This document shows, piece by piece, positions 17,386 to 27,151 of a stretch of 64,000 bases of DNA (its first letter is position 1; the number at the start of each line of letters is the position of its first letter). A program made the position numbers and the translations under genes. The stretch lies in assembly GCA_902712845.1 (NCBI GenBank), contig LR743504.1, forward strand, positions 532,001-596,000, given 5' to 3'. Source of the DNA: Methylobacterium bullatum. Its GTDB lineage: Bacteria > Pseudomonadota > Alphaproteobacteria > Rhizobiales > Beijerinckiaceae. Under the pieces are notes generated by a model. The model was not told where the DNA came from. It ran no database searches and was given only the letters and a program-made list of their open reading frames with translations.

Positions 17386-18717
17386 CTACTTCCCCGCGAG
17401 CAGCGGCGACCAAGTGGGGTCGGAGGCGTAGGACGGCGTCGGGACCGGCTGTTCCACCTTGCCGGTGATGTCGACCATGTACAGCTTGCCGCCGCCCTGG
17501 CCGCCCGGATCGCGGAAGAACAGCACGTACTGGCCGTTCGGTGCGAAGGTCGGCCCTTCGTTGTGGAAGCCTTCCGTGAGCACACGCTCGCCCGAACCGT
17601 CCGGCTTCATCACGCAGATGGCGAAACCGCCCTTGCGCTGGCGGGTGAAGGCGATGAGGTCCCCCTTGGGCGACCAGGCCGGCTGCGAGGCGGAGCCCTC
17701 ACCGAAGGAGATTCGGGTCGGGTTCGATCCGTCGGCCCCCATCACATAGATCTGCTGCGAGCCGCCGCGATCGGATTCGAACACGATCTTGCTGCCGTCG
17801 GGAGAATAGGTCGGCGAGGTGTCGATGGCGTTGCCGTTGGTGATCGGCGTCTGCGCCTTCGAGCCGAGATCCATCTTGACGATGTCGGCGTTGCCCCCCT
17901 GCTGCACGCTCATGACGAGGTGGTGACCGTCCGGCGAGAAGCGCGGGCTAGTGCTCATCGAATCCATCCGGCCGATGGCCTGCCGGGCGCCGGTTTCCAG
18001 ATTGATCACCTGGACGCGCGGCTGCTGGCCGCTCGCCTGGGTCATGAAGGCGATGTCCTGCGTTGCCGGCGAGTAGCGCGGGGCCACCACGGCGGATTCG
18101 CCGTTGGTCAACGCACGGACATTGGCGCCGTCCTGGTCCATCACCATCAGGCGCTTGCGGCGATTCTCCTTCGATCCCGATTCGTCGACGAAGGCGATGC
18201 GGCTGTCGAACCAGCCGCCGAGACCGGTGATCTTGGTGTAGACCACGTCCGAGATGAGGTGCCCGGTGCGGCGCGCATTGGCGACGTCTGCGCCGTATTG
18301 CTGACCGGTAAGCTGCTGGCCGGAGGTGACGTCCCAGAGCCGGAACTCGACCTTGAGCTTGCCCGAAGGATCACGCCCGACCCGGCCGGTGATGAGGGCC
18401 TGGGCGCCGGCGGCACGCCACTTGTCGAAGCCCGGCACCGCATCGAAGCCGGGATTCTCAGGGAACTTCCCCTTCTCCAGGGGCACGAAGTAACCGGACC
18501 GGCGCAGATTGTTGGTCACCACGCTGGACACCAGCAGGCCGAGGCTCGGATCGCCGGAGAAATCGGCCACGGCGATGGGCATCGGCTGGAACGAGCCGCC
18601 GCCGATCCGCAGGTTCAACTGCGCTTGTGCAGGTGCCGCGAAGGCGAGAACGAGGGCAAGGACCGCGAGGAGCGACGCCAGGGGCGAAGCGAGCCGCTGG
18701 TGGAGGGTGTCGGTCAT
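17386..18717 (-). CDS. tolB: Tol-Pal system beta-propeller protein TolB
   Basis: A 443-residue periplasmic protein with a signal sequence ending near APAQAQ (residue 33), an N-terminal alpha/beta domain (PIAVADFSGDPSLGLLVSSV) and a C-terminal six-bladed propeller visible as repeats such as SPRFSPDGHHLVMS, SPTYSPDGSKIVFESDR and QPAWSPKGDLIAF. TolB links Pal and the TolQRA motor for outer-membrane constriction at division. It follows tolA with a 245-bp gap filled by a palindromic repeat. pal, usually next downstream, is absent; the neighbour is a convergent unrelated gene. Confidence 0.95.
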   Translation of the reverse strand: MTDTLHQRLASPLASLLAVLALVLAFAAPAQAQLNLRIGGGSFQPMPIAVADFSGDPSLGLLVSSVVTNNLRRSGYFVPLEKGKFPENPGFDAVPGFDKWRAAGAQALITGRVGRDPSGKLKVEFRLWDVTSGQQLTGQQYGADVANARRTGHLISDVVYTKITGLGGWFDSRIAFVDESGSKENRRKRLMVMDQDGANVRALTNGESAVVAPRYSPATQDIAFMTQASGQQPRVQVINLETGARQAIGRMDSMSTSPRFSPDGHHLVMSVQQGGNADIVKMDLGSKAQTPITNGNAIDTSPTYSPDGSKIVFESDRGGSQQIYVMGADGSNPTRISFGEGSASQPAWSPKGDLIAFTRQRKGGFAICVMKPDGSGERVLTEGFHNEGPTFAPNGQYVLFFRDPGGQGGGKLYMVDITGKVEQPVPTPSYASDPTWSPLLAGK

Positions 18718-18799
18718 GAAGAGATTCCGAGAGATGGAGCAGGAATTCGGGGCGTCGATCGTTCGAGGAACAGGCCCGATCCGAATGTTCGATCCGTCC

Positions 18800-18925
18800 C
18801 CTCCTCGTCCTCATCCTGAGGTGCCCGCCTTAGCGGGCCTCGAAGGAGCCCTCCAGTGAGCGCGAGAGTACTGGAGGGCTCCTTCGAGGCCTTCGCTGAC
18901 ACTTCGGCACCTCAGGATGAGGGGA
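18800..18925. repeat. Dispersed palindromic intergenic element, copy 1
   Basis: Nested inverted repeat between tolA and tolB: outer arms (CCTCATCCTGAGGTGCC near 18809-18825 and GGCACCTCAGGATGAGGGG at 18906-18924) and inner arms (GGCCTCGAAGGAGCCCTCCA near 18837-18856 and TGGAGGGCTCCTTCGAGGCC at 18872-18891). The core CCTCGAAGGAG recurs at 46499. Elements of this type are scattered in Rhizobiales intergenic regions. It may stop or protect the tol transcript. Confidence 0.75.
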
Positions 18926-18962
18926 ATGGGTTGGACCGGTCCGAGGTTATAGGCGTCTCGCA

Positions 18963-20393
18963 TTACACCCGCGAGAACTCGAATTCCGCGTTGATCGCCT
19001 TCCAGTCGTCATAGTACGGCGCGAACTGGGGCGGGATCTTGTAGGGCGCGCAGCGCTTCACCGCACGGAGCGCGGCCTCGGCGAGGGAGCGGTCCACGGC
19101 ATTGGCGCCGCCGCGCATGATCCGCGGCTCGGTGCTGAGCGAACCGTTGGCCGAGAGGCGGATGTCGAGCATCGGCAGCACCACACCCTGCGACGCGCCG
19201 GGGGGGGCCGAGTAGCAGCGCTCGATCTGCTGGGTCAGCATCCCGATCAGCGAATCGCGCATCGAGGGCGAGAGGCGCTGCGAGGTGCCGCTGGCGGCTC
19301 CCAGCGAGGCCGTGCGCTGGACCTCGTGGCCGGTGGCCCCGGTGGATTGCGAAGGCGCCCGCGAGGCGAGCAGCTGCTTGATGTCGCCGGAATTGAACTT
19401 GTCGGCGAGTTCGGCCTGCTTCTTCGCCTTGGCCTCCGCATCGGCCTTGGCGCGGGCATCCGCCATCGCCTTCGCCTTGGCCTTCGCGGCGGCATCCGCT
19501 TTGGCCTTCGCCTCGGCCTGGGCCTTGGCATCCGCCGCAGCCTTGGCCTCCGCGGCCGCCTGCTGACGCTCGGCCTCGGCTTTCGCCTTCGCTTCGGCTT
19601 TGGCTTTGGCTTCGGCCTCCGCCTCGGCCTTTTCCGCTTTGGCGAGGGCTTCCGCCTTGGCTTTCGCATCGGCCCGCGCCTTCGCCTCCGCGACAGCCTT
19701 GGCCTCGGCCTGGGCCTTGGCGTCCGCCAGGGCCTTGGCCTTCTCGGCCTTGGCGGCTTCCGCCTTGGCGATGGCCTCGGCTTCCTGGCGCTCGATGAGT
19801 TCTGCCAGCTTCTCGCGCTTCTCGGCCTCGACCTTGGCGGCCTTCACCGCCTCGGCCTTGGCTTCAGCCTTGGCCGCTTCCGCCTTGGCAGCCTCAGCCT
19901 TGGCAGCGGCCTTAGCCTCCGCCTTGGCTTCCGCTGCAGCCTTGGCTTCCGCCGCTTTCGCGGCCTCGGCTTTGGCAGCTTCCTTGGCGAGCTTTGCCGC
20001 TTCGGCCTTGGCGGCGGCCTCCGCCGCCTCCTTCTCGGAATCGTGGTCGGGCATGCGCAGGGGCATCTCCTCGGCGCTGGCGACCTTCATGTCGGCCGGG
20101 CGTTTCGGGGGCGCGGGCGCGTCGACCTTGGCATTCTCGGGCTCGCGCTCCTCGACCTTCTCGGCGACCTTGTCGGCGCGGGGCTTGGCGTCGGGCATCG
20201 GCTTGTCGGCGTTCTTCTCGCCCTTGGTCAGTTCCGAGAATTGCTGCTCGGTCATCACCTCCACCGGCACGCCTTCCTGGGCATCGGGCAGGGCGGGAGC
20301 GGCGACAGACATCAGCGCCACGGTGAGCACGGCGACATGCACGCCGCTCGACACCCAGACGCCCGGTTCCCGGAATTTGGAGGGAAGCTTCAC
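18963..20393 (-). CDS. tolA: Tol-Pal system protein TolA (cell envelope integrity)
   Basis: A 476-residue inner-membrane protein: one N-terminal transmembrane helix (WVSSGVHVAVLTVALMSVAA), a very long Ala/Lys/Glu-rich coiled-coil stretch (about residues 120-345, built from AEAKA-type units) spanning the periplasm, and a C-terminal globular domain from about residue 380 (SLIGMLTQQIERCYSAPPG ... RCAPYKIPPQFAPYYDDWK) that contacts TolB and Pal. It follows tolR after 15 nt. The low-complexity coding gives long spurious frames on the other strand. Confidence 0.93.
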   Translation of the reverse strand: MKLPSKFREPGVWVSSGVHVAVLTVALMSVAAPALPDAQEGVPVEVMTEQQFSELTKGEKNADKPMPDAKPRADKVAEKVEEREPENAKVDAPAPPKRPADMKVASAEEMPLRMPDHDSEKEAAEAAAKAEAAKLAKEAAKAEAAKAAEAKAAAEAKAEAKAAAKAEAAKAEAAKAEAKAEAVKAAKVEAEKREKLAELIERQEAEAIAKAEAAKAEKAKALADAKAQAEAKAVAEAKARADAKAKAEALAKAEKAEAEAEAKAKAEAKAKAEAERQQAAAEAKAAADAKAQAEAKAKADAAAKAKAKAMADARAKADAEAKAKKQAELADKFNSGDIKQLLASRAPSQSTGATGHEVQRTASLGAASGTSQRLSPSMRDSLIGMLTQQIERCYSAPPGASQGVVLPMLDIRLSANGSLSTEPRIMRGGANAVDRSLAEAALRAVKRCAPYKIPPQFAPYYDDWKAINAEFEFSRV

Positions 20394-20408
20394 GATCCGC
20401 CGCGCCCG

Positions 20409-20852
20409 TTACTTCTGGTCCGGCTCGGTGACGAGGGCGACCTTCTTGAAGCCGCCCCCGGTCACGATCGCCATCACCTGGGCCACGCGGCCGTAATCGA
20501 CCCGCTTGTCGCCGCGCACGAAGACGCGCTCCTCGAAGCCGGATTTGGAGGTCTCCACGAGCTTCGGCACGATGGTGTCGTCGGTGAGCTCGGCCTCGCC
20601 GAGGAAGACCTGTCCGGTCTGGCGGATCGACAGGGTCACGGGCGTGCTGTCCGAATTGAGGGGGCTCGCCTTGGATTGCGGCAGGTCGAGGGGCACGCCC
20701 ACCGTCATCATCGGCGCAGCCACCATGAAAACGATCAGCAGCACGAGCACGACGTCGATGAACGGCGTCATGTTGATCTCGTTGATGGCGCCGCCGCGCC
20801 GCGCGCGACGCCGCCTGCTGCCACCCTGCGCCGCTCCGTGGGCCATGCCCAT
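20409..20852 (-). CDS. tolR: Tol-Pal system protein TolR
   Basis: A 147-residue ExbD/TolR-family protein: an Arg-rich N-terminus, INEINMTPFIDVVLVLLIVF as the start of the single transmembrane helix with the conserved Asp that takes part in proton flow, and a periplasmic domain ending in the region KVALVTEPDQK. With TolQ it forms the proton-driven motor that energises TolA. Located between tolQ (30 nt) and tolA. Confidence 0.95.
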   Translation of the reverse strand: MGMAHGAAQGGSRRRRARRGGAINEINMTPFIDVVLVLLIVFMVAAPMMTVGVPLDLPQSKASPLNSDSTPVTLSIRQTGQVFLGEAELTDDTIVPKLVETSKSGFEERVFVRGDKRVDYGRVAQVMAIVTGGGFKKVALVTEPDQK

Positions 20853-20882
20853 GATCGTGCCTCGCTCTGTTGTCGGTCGGGA

Positions 20883-21599
<717 letters not shown>

Positions 21600-21859
21600 G
21601 CGTTCGTCCTCGTCCCGGGTCGACCGGGCGGTCGACTCCCGCGCTCCACCTGACCCGGGCGGTATGTTCCCCAGATCGCTGGTGAATCTGTCGAAAGTAT
21701 GGGGTGCATCGCAAAATGCACGCCGCACCTTCCTCGGCCGTCAAGGTTAATGAACCATGAGGAAGTGTCGGTCTCTCTCCTGCCGGACGTCTCGCCCGGC
21801 TCGACGCGTCGCCCCGGTCGACGATGGCCGACCGAAAGCCGGGCCGGCCCTGCCGGAGC

Positions 21860-22273
21860 CTAAAGCGACGGGGTCGCGAAACGCTGCGACATGGCCCGGC
21901 GGAGGCTGTCCGGAAGACGAACGGCGCGGCCATCCCGCACCGCCGCCACGGTGACCTCGGCCTTGAGCAGGACCTCGTCGCCGCGCCGCACTTCCTGGAT
22001 CATCGGCATCGAAGCGCCGCGCAGTTCGACGACGGTGGTCATGATGGCGAGCATGTCGTCCATCCGCGCCGGCTTCAGGAAGTCGAGCACCATGCGACGC
22101 ACCACGAAGATCAGCCCGGCATCGCGCGCCAAGTCGACCTGCTCCATGGCGAGGGCGCGAAGCAGCTCGGTGCGGCCGCGCTCCATATAGCGCAAGTAAT
22201 TGGCGTGATAGACGAAACCCGAGAAATCGGTGTCCTCGTAATAGACGCGGATGTCGATGCGATGAGAGGTCAT
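21860..22273 (-). CDS. ybgC: Tol-Pal-associated acyl-CoA thioesterase YbgC
   Basis: A 137-residue hotdog-fold thioesterase with the 4HBT signature VYYEDTDFSGFVYHANYLRY (catalytic Asp in EDTD). It hydrolyses acyl-CoA thioesters in the cytoplasm and is regularly the first gene of tol operons. Its start overlaps the stop of the upstream metallophosphoesterase by 4 nt, implying coupling to a gene pair that is not usually part of this operon. Confidence 0.9.
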   Translation of the reverse strand: MTSHRIDIRVYYEDTDFSGFVYHANYLRYMERGRTELLRALAMEQVDLARDAGLIFVVRRMVLDFLKPARMDDMLAIMTTVVELRGASMPMIQEVRRGDEVLLKAEVTVAAVRDGRAVRLPDSLRRAMSQRFATPSL

Positions 22274-23244
22274 GCGATGGCTTCCGAGGATAGGTCGACC
22301 ACGACGATCTCGGGGGGAACGCCGAAGCGAACCGGCGCGATGCTGTTGCCGAGGCCGCCGGAGACGACGAGATCCGCCTGCTCGCGGACATAGCCGTAGG
22401 CGTAACGGTTGGCGTAGCGCGACGGAACCACGGGAGAATAGCCGAACAACCGAACCTGCCCGCCATGGGTATGGCCGGACAGGGTCAGCGCCACATGGGC
22501 CGGCACTTGCGGGAAGATGTCCGGCTCATGCGCGAGGAGGATCGTCGGCGCACCCTGAGGTACGGCAGCGAGCGTCTTGTCGAGATCGTCGACCCCGATG
22601 CGGGCATGGCCGTGGCGCTTGGCGCCCGGCAGCAGGGCGAGCTGGTCGCCGAGTCCCGCGAGCCAGAACGCGCGCCCGTCCTTTTCCAAACGGATCGCCT
22701 CGTTGTCGAGGACGCGGATGCCGGCGCGCGTCAGGGCCTGCCCGGCGATGGTCGGCCCCGCCCCTCGTGCCTGCGCTGAACGGTCCTCCCACCAATCGTG
22801 ATTGCCGAGGATTGCACAGGTGCCCAGCGGCGCCCTGAGGCGGCCGAGTTCGGGCGCCCACTCGGCGGCCTCGACATAGCGGGTGACGAAGTTCTGCCCG
22901 GTGACGTAGTCGCCAAGGAGCACCGTCAGGTCGCCGCCGAGCGCATTGGCGGTCTCGACGATGCCGGCGATGCGGGCGGCACTCATCCACGGCTCGCAGG
23001 CATGGATGTCGGCCAGCGCCACGATGCGCAGCTTCAGCCCGGCGGGCCAGTGGCCCTTCGGCGTGATGGCGTAGCGCGTCACCGACAGGCGCATGGGCTC
23101 GATGCCGACGCCGTAGGCGGCCGTCGCACCTCCCGCGAGGGCCATGCCGCCGAGGCCGGCGAGGACCGTCCGGCGGGTGATCCTCACCGCTTGTGTCCTG
23201 AAGGGCAGAGCCTCCTCGCCGATCCGATCGTCAACCGGGTTCAT
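22270..23244 (-). CDS. Metallophosphoesterase, tandem copy B
   Basis: A 324-residue calcineurin-like phosphoesterase with motifs LADIHAC (D-x-H), GGDLTVLLGDYV (GD), CAILGNHDWW (GNHD) and LTLSGHTHGGQ (GH-x-H), i.e. the full dinuclear metal site. The N-terminus ITRRTVLAGLGGMALAGG resembles a twin-arginine signal, suggesting export of the folded enzyme. The relatives act on phospholipid or nucleotide diesters; substrate unknown. The start overlaps the stop of copy A in an ATGA arrangement. Copies A and B are similar throughout. Confidence 0.88.
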   Translation of the reverse strand: MNPVDDRIGEEALPFRTQAVRITRRTVLAGLGGMALAGGATAAYGVGIEPMRLSVTRYAITPKGHWPAGLKLRIVALADIHACEPWMSAARIAGIVETANALGGDLTVLLGDYVTGQNFVTRYVEAAEWAPELGRLRAPLGTCAILGNHDWWEDRSAQARGAGPTIAGQALTRAGIRVLDNEAIRLEKDGRAFWLAGLGDQLALLPGAKRHGHARIGVDDLDKTLAAVPQGAPTILLAHEPDIFPQVPAHVALTLSGHTHGGQVRLFGYSPVVPSRYANRYAYGYVREQADLVVSGGLGNSIAPVRFGVPPEIVVVDLSSEAIA

Positions 23245-24185
23245 GCCATGGGCTCCGAGGACAGGTCGACCACCACGATCTCTGGCGGAACGCCGAAGCG
23301 CACCGGCAGGCCGCTCATGCCTAGGCCACCGGAAACCACCAGGTCGGTCTGCTCGCGCACATGGCCATAGGCGTAGCGCCGCCCATAGCGGGAGGGGACA
23401 ACGGGGGCGTAGCCAAGGAACCGGACCTGTCCGCCATGGGTATGGCCCGAGAGAGTAAGGGCCACATGGGCGGGCACCCGAGGGAAGATGTCCGGCTCGT
23501 GGGCGAGAAGGATGGAGGGCGCGCCGTCGGGGATAGCGGCGAGGGTGGCCGGCAGGTCGTCGCTTCCCTTCCGGGGGAGACCGAAGCGCCACCATGTGCC
23601 CTGGAAGCTCAGCTGATCGCCGAGCCCGGCGAGCCAGACTTCGTGTCCCCTCACACGCAGGGGCATGGCCTCGTTCTCGAGGACGCGGATGCCGACGCGG
23701 GTCAGGGCCTCCCCGGCGAAGGTCGGGCCGTGCCCGCGCTCGCAGGCGGCGCGATCGGCCCACCAATCGTGATTGCCGAGGATGGCATAGGTTCCGAGGG
23801 GAGCCTTCAAAGCCCCGAGGACGGGCGCCCAATCGGCGGAGTCCACGATGCCAGTGAATCGATGCATGCCCCTCACATAATCGCCGAGCAGCACGATCAC
23901 GTCGCCGCCGAGGCCGTTGGCCGCCTCGACGATCCGCCGGATGTGCTGAGGCGTCATGAACGGATCGCAGGCATGGACGTCGGAGACGGCCACGATCCGC
24001 AGCGTCAGGCCCGCCGGCCACGGCGCCATCGGGGTGATCCGGTAGCGCGTGATGGCGAGACGCATCGGCTCGATACCGATCCCGTAGGCCGCCGTGCCGC
24101 TGCCCGCGAGCGCCATTGCGCCGAGGCCGAGCACGACGGTGCGGCGGGTGATCCGGACCGGGGAGGATGGGGGTTCGGCGCTCAT
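23241..24185 (-). CDS. Metallophosphoesterase, tandem copy A
   Basis: A 314-residue paralogue of the adjacent downstream gene with the same metal motifs (VSDVHACD, GGDVIVLLGDYV, YAILGNHDWW, LTLSGHTHGGQ) and a twin-arginine-like leader (ITRRTVVLGLGAMALAGS). The start at 24185 is preferred (AAAGG about 12 nt upstream); an in-frame ATG at 24215 is also possible. Region 24186-24353 between it and ruvB shows no gene. Confidence 0.87.
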   Translation of the reverse strand: MSAEPPSSPVRITRRTVVLGLGAMALAGSGTAAYGIGIEPMRLAITRYRITPMAPWPAGLTLRIVAVSDVHACDPFMTPQHIRRIVEAANGLGGDVIVLLGDYVRGMHRFTGIVDSADWAPVLGALKAPLGTYAILGNHDWWADRAACERGHGPTFAGEALTRVGIRVLENEAMPLRVRGHEVWLAGLGDQLSFQGTWWRFGLPRKGSDDLPATLAAIPDGAPSILLAHEPDIFPRVPAHVALTLSGHTHGGQVRFLGYAPVVPSRYGRRYAYGHVREQTDLVVSGGLGMSGLPVRFGVPPEIVVVDLSSEPMA

Positions 24186-24353
24186 GGGACGGACGTTGCC
24201 TTTGGCACCACCCATCCCGTTTCGGCCGGGGCTATTGCGTAGAACCTGCTATTCCAACCGACGTTAGCATTCCCCGCTTCCTGCATGCGGGAGGAGGGGA
24301 TGCTCACGCTTCGGCGGGTCACTGCGGGGAGAAGACCTCCGCCGCCGAGCGCC

Positions 24354-25442
24354 TCAGCCATCGGGATCCTCCGACCCGAACAGCCCGAACTGCGAGGCCG
24401 GATCGCGCCGGGGCACGGCAAAGCCCATATGCTTGTAGGCGTGCGGGGTCAGCATGCGCCCGCGCGGGGTGCGCTGGACGAAGCCCTTCTGGATCAGGAA
24501 CGGCTCGATGATGTCCTCGATGGCGTCGCGCGGCTCGGAGAGGGCCGCCGCGATGGTCTCGATCCCCACCGGACCGCCGCCGAAGGAGGTGGCGATCATC
24601 GTCAGGTATTTCCGGTCCATGACGTCCAGGCCGGCCGGGTCCACGTCGAGGAGCTGGAGCGCCCGGTCAGCGATGGCGCGCGTGACGGTGGGTGCGTCGG
24701 CCACGATGGCGAAGTCGCGCACCCGGCGCAGGAGGCGGCCGGCGATGCGGGGCGTTCCCCGCGCCCGTTTGGCGATCTCGTTCGCGCCCTCCGCCGACAT
24801 GCCGATGCCGAGCACGCGCGCGCCGCGGGAGACGATGAGTTCGAGCTCGTCGACATCGTAGAATTCGAGGCGGATCGGGATGCCGAACCGGTCGCGAAGC
24901 GGCGTGGTGAGCAAGCCGGCACGGGTGGTGGCGCCCACCAGCGTGAATTTCGGCAGCTCGATCTTCACCGAACGGGCGGCCGGCCCCTCGCCGATGATGA
25001 GGTCGAGTTGGTAATCCTCCATGGCCGGATAGAGGATTTCCTCCACCGCCGGGTTGAGGCGGTGGATCTCATCGATGAAAAGCACGTCGCGCTCTTCGAG
25101 ATTGGTGAGCTGCGCCGCGAGGTCGCCGGCCTTGGCGATGACCGGGCCGGAGGTGGAGCGGAAATTCACCCCGAGTTCGCGGGCAACGATCTGCGCCAGG
25201 GTGGTCTTGCCAAGGCCGGGAGGCCCGACGAACAGCACGTGGTCGAGGGCCGAACCGGTCTTCTTCGCGGATTCGATGAAAATCTGCATGTTTGCCCGCG
25301 CCGCACGCTGCCCGATGAATTCGGGAAGGCTGAGCGGACGGATCGACTGCTCCACATCGTCCGGGCGCCGCTCCGGCGTCAGGAGCGATTCCGGTAGCGG
25401 ATGAAGAGTCGGGGATTTCGGCGATCTAGGGAGCTTGCTCAC
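24354..25442 (-). CDS. ruvB: Holliday junction branch migration ATPase RuvB
   Basis: A 362-residue AAA+ motor that drives branch migration with RuvA. Walker [13 protein letters not shown], Walker [10 protein letters not shown], sensor region [19 protein letters not shown] and the C-terminal winged-helix ([19 protein letters not shown]) are all present. It is slightly longer than the usual 340-350 residues at the N-terminus. In many alphaproteobacteria ruvB directly follows ruvC-ruvA; here about 2 kb of other genes separates it from ruvA. Confidence 0.96.
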   Translation of the reverse strand: MSKLPRSPKSPTLHPLPESLLTPERRPDDVEQSIRPLSLPEFIGQRAARANMQIFIESAKKTGSALDHVLFVGPPGLGKTTLAQIVARELGVNFRSTSGPVIAKAGDLAAQLTNLEERDVLFIDEIHRLNPAVEEILYPAMEDYQLDLIIGEGPAARSVKIELPKFTLVGATTRAGLLTTPLRDRFGIPIRLEFYDVDELELIVSRGARVLGIGMSAEGANEIAKRARGTPRIAGRLLRRVRDFAIVADAPTVTRAIADRALQLLDVDPAGLDVMDRKYLTMIATSFGGGPVGIETIAAALSEPRDAIEDIIEPFLIQKGFVQRTPRGRMLTPHAYKHMGFAVPRRDPASQFGLFGSEDPDG

Positions 25443-25572
25443 ACGGGCTCTCGGTCGGGGCCCGGCACGGGGCCTGCTCCGGTGGATGGGCGTTTCGCCC
25501 GATGTCGCACAACGCCGCCGCGCGCGCTACACTGCGCCATCGGCGGCACGCGACCGCCGCAAGGGGTTCGCG

Positions 25573-26157
25573 ATGAGTGACGCCTCAAAGCAGTTCGAGA
25601 TGATGGCCCTCGACGATTTCGAGGAGTTGCTGGCCGACAAGCCGCGTAACGAGCGCTGGGAGCTGATCGGCGGTCGCGTCGTGCGAATGATGGTCGAAGC
25701 CCGCTGGGAGCACGGACGCATCGTCCAGAACATCGCGAGTCACCTGCACCAGGGGTTCCGCGCGAAAGGATCGTCCTGCCAGACGTTTGCCGAAACATTC
25801 TACCTGAAGAGCCGTCCCCTGGACGCAGCGATGCTGCCCGAAATCCTCGTCGTTTGCGGCGGCATCGAATCGGGCGCTACGTCGGTGGACAATCCCACGG
25901 TGGTGATCGAAGTGCTCTCACCCGGCACGGAGGCACGCGACCGCTTCGAGAAATGGCTGATCTACCAGCAGCTGCCGGCCCTGCAGCACTACGTCCTCGT
26001 GGCGCGGGACCGACCACATATGGAGGTCTATGACCGCCTGGACGGAAGCTGGAGCGGCTTTCGTCTCATCGAGGGACTGGACGCGATCCTCGAACTGTCC
26101 GCCATCCAGGCCTCGCTCCCCTTGAGCGAAGCGTATTGGGGTGTGTTCGAGACGTGA
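25573..26157 (+). CDS. Uma2 family endonuclease-like protein
   Basis: A 194-residue PD-(D/E)xK-fold protein of the Uma2 (DUF820) family: ELIGGRVVRM near the N-terminus, PEILVVC and VVIEVLSPGTEARDRFEKW as the core motif with Glu and Lys in catalytic positions, and PLSEAYWG at the C-terminus. Function is not known; the family is common and often multi-copy in cyanobacteria and Methylobacterium. It is the only + strand gene between ruvB and ruvA, so it may be a later insertion. The ATG at 25573 matches the family N-terminus. Confidence 0.8.
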   Translation: MSDASKQFEMMALDDFEELLADKPRNERWELIGGRVVRMMVEARWEHGRIVQNIASHLHQGFRAKGSSCQTFAETFYLKSRPLDAAMLPEILVVCGGIESGATSVDNPTVVIEVLSPGTEARDRFEKWLIYQQLPALQHYVLVARDRPHMEVYDRLDGSWSGFRLIEGLDAILELSAIQASLPLSEAYWGVFET

Positions 26158-26159
26158 AA

Positions 26160-26190
26160 CAATCCCGCGGCGCTCAGCGCCGCGGGATTG
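26160..26190. terminator. Hairpin between convergent Uma2 gene and bfr
   Basis: A 14-bp perfect stem, CAATCCCGCGGCGC (26160-26173) with GCGCCGCGGGATTG (26177-26190), 3-nt loop, starting 2 nt after the Uma2 stop and ending 9 nt before the bfr stop. It can terminate both transcripts. Confidence 0.75.
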
Positions 26191-26198
26191 TGAGCGGA

Positions 26199-26696
26199 TC
26201 AGCCGGCTTCTGGAGCGATCGCTTCCAAGCCGCCGATATGCTTCTGAGCGTAGAGCGCCAGGCCGATCTGAGCGATCAGGGTCTGCTGAGTCTCGAGGAA
26301 ATCGATATGGCCCTCCTCGTCGGCGGCCAGCTCCTCGAACAGGATCTTCGACACGCGGTCGTTGATTGAATCGCAATACTGCGCGGCTTCGAGATAGAGC
26401 GCGCGGGCCTCGGTCTCGGCCGCAAGATCGGAGGCAATGATCTCTTCGATATTCTGGCCGATCCGCAGCGGATCGAGCTCCTGCAGGTTCGGAAACCCGT
26501 CGAGGAACAGGATCCGGTCGATGAACCGGTCAGCATGGTTCATCTCTTCGATGGATTCCTTGCGCCAGAACTTGGCGAGGTCGATGTATCCCCAGTCGTT
26601 CAGCATGCGGAAGTGGAGCCAGTACTGGCTCACGGCCGTCAGTTCGCTGCGCAGACCTCTGTTGAGGTACTCGACGACCTTCGCATCACCCTTCAT
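26199..26696 (-). CDS. bfr: Bacterioferritin
   Basis: A 165-residue iron-storage protein. Ferroxidase ligands are visible in [14 protein letters not shown] (Glu18), [10 protein letters not shown] (Glu51 and His54), the helix with [16 protein letters not shown] (Glu94) and [12 protein letters not shown] (Glu127 and His130); the haem-binding Met is in EEMNHADR. Twenty-four subunits form the shell. The ATG at 26696 with GGGAGTGAG upstream is preferred to the GTG three codons earlier. It lies 62 nt after bfd, so bfd-bfr is probably one iron-regulated operon. Confidence 0.95.
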   Translation of the reverse strand: MKGDAKVVEYLNRGLRSELTAVSQYWLHFRMLNDWGYIDLAKFWRKESIEEMNHADRFIDRILFLDGFPNLQELDPLRIGQNIEEIIASDLAAETEARALYLEAAQYCDSINDRVSKILFEELAADEEGHIDFLETQQTLIAQIGLALYAQKHIGGLEAIAPEAG

Positions 26697-26758
26697 AGAA
26701 CTCACTCCCGTTCGGCTACTTCAAGCTCGAAGGGGAGCGTGGGGCCTCGCACAGGCCC

Positions 26759-27040
26759 TCAGGCGGCGATCCCCTCCCCTGCAGTTTGGAATTGAACCAA
26801 ACTACAGCCGCTTGCGCAACCCGTTCCGCACGCATGGCCAACCTCCGCCGCGGCGTCTTTCAGGGCGCCCTGCAGGGCCGCCTGCATGATCGAGCGGATC
26901 GTTCGGGCGCAGCGGCCGCATTTCGGGCTGCAGCCGAGGCAGGCATGGACCTGCGCCGGGGTTCGCGGACAATCGGGCCCGTCCTTCAGGCAAGCGCGGA
27001 CGGCACCGTCGGACAACACGTTACAGGAACAGACGATCAT
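26759..27040 (-). CDS. bfd: Bacterioferritin-associated ferredoxin
   Basis: A 93-residue [2Fe-2S] protein: C-x-C at residues 4-6 (MIVCSCN) and C-x-x-C in CGRC at 41-44 ligate the cluster as in Bfd. It supplies electrons to bacterioferritin to release stored iron. The C-terminal extension has four further Cys (HACGTGCASGCS), unusual compared with the shorter 64-residue E. coli protein. An Irr/ICE-like palindrome lies about 95 nt upstream. Confidence 0.88.
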   Translation of the reverse strand: MIVCSCNVLSDGAVRACLKDGPDCPRTPAQVHACLGCSPKCGRCARTIRSIMQAALQGALKDAAAEVGHACGTGCASGCSLVQFQTAGEGIAA

Positions 27041-27134
27041 GGGAGCTCGCTGAACGAAACAGGAAGCGTCGATCGCGGACGAGACAATTGCGTCATCGGC
27101 AAATTTCCCTCCCCGATCATCTGCTTGCGCGCCT

Positions 27135-27151
27135 TTTTAGAACTTTTAAAA
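27135..27151. promoter_or_regulatory. Irr/ICE-like palindrome upstream of bfd-bfr
   Basis: TTTTAGAACTTTTAAAA is an AT-rich imperfect palindrome (only one non-central base pair mismatched) in a GC-rich setting. It resembles the iron control element bound by Irr in rhizobia (TTTAGAA half-sites), and Irr is known to regulate bfr and related genes in that group. The role here is inferred from sequence similarity and position. Confidence 0.45.
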
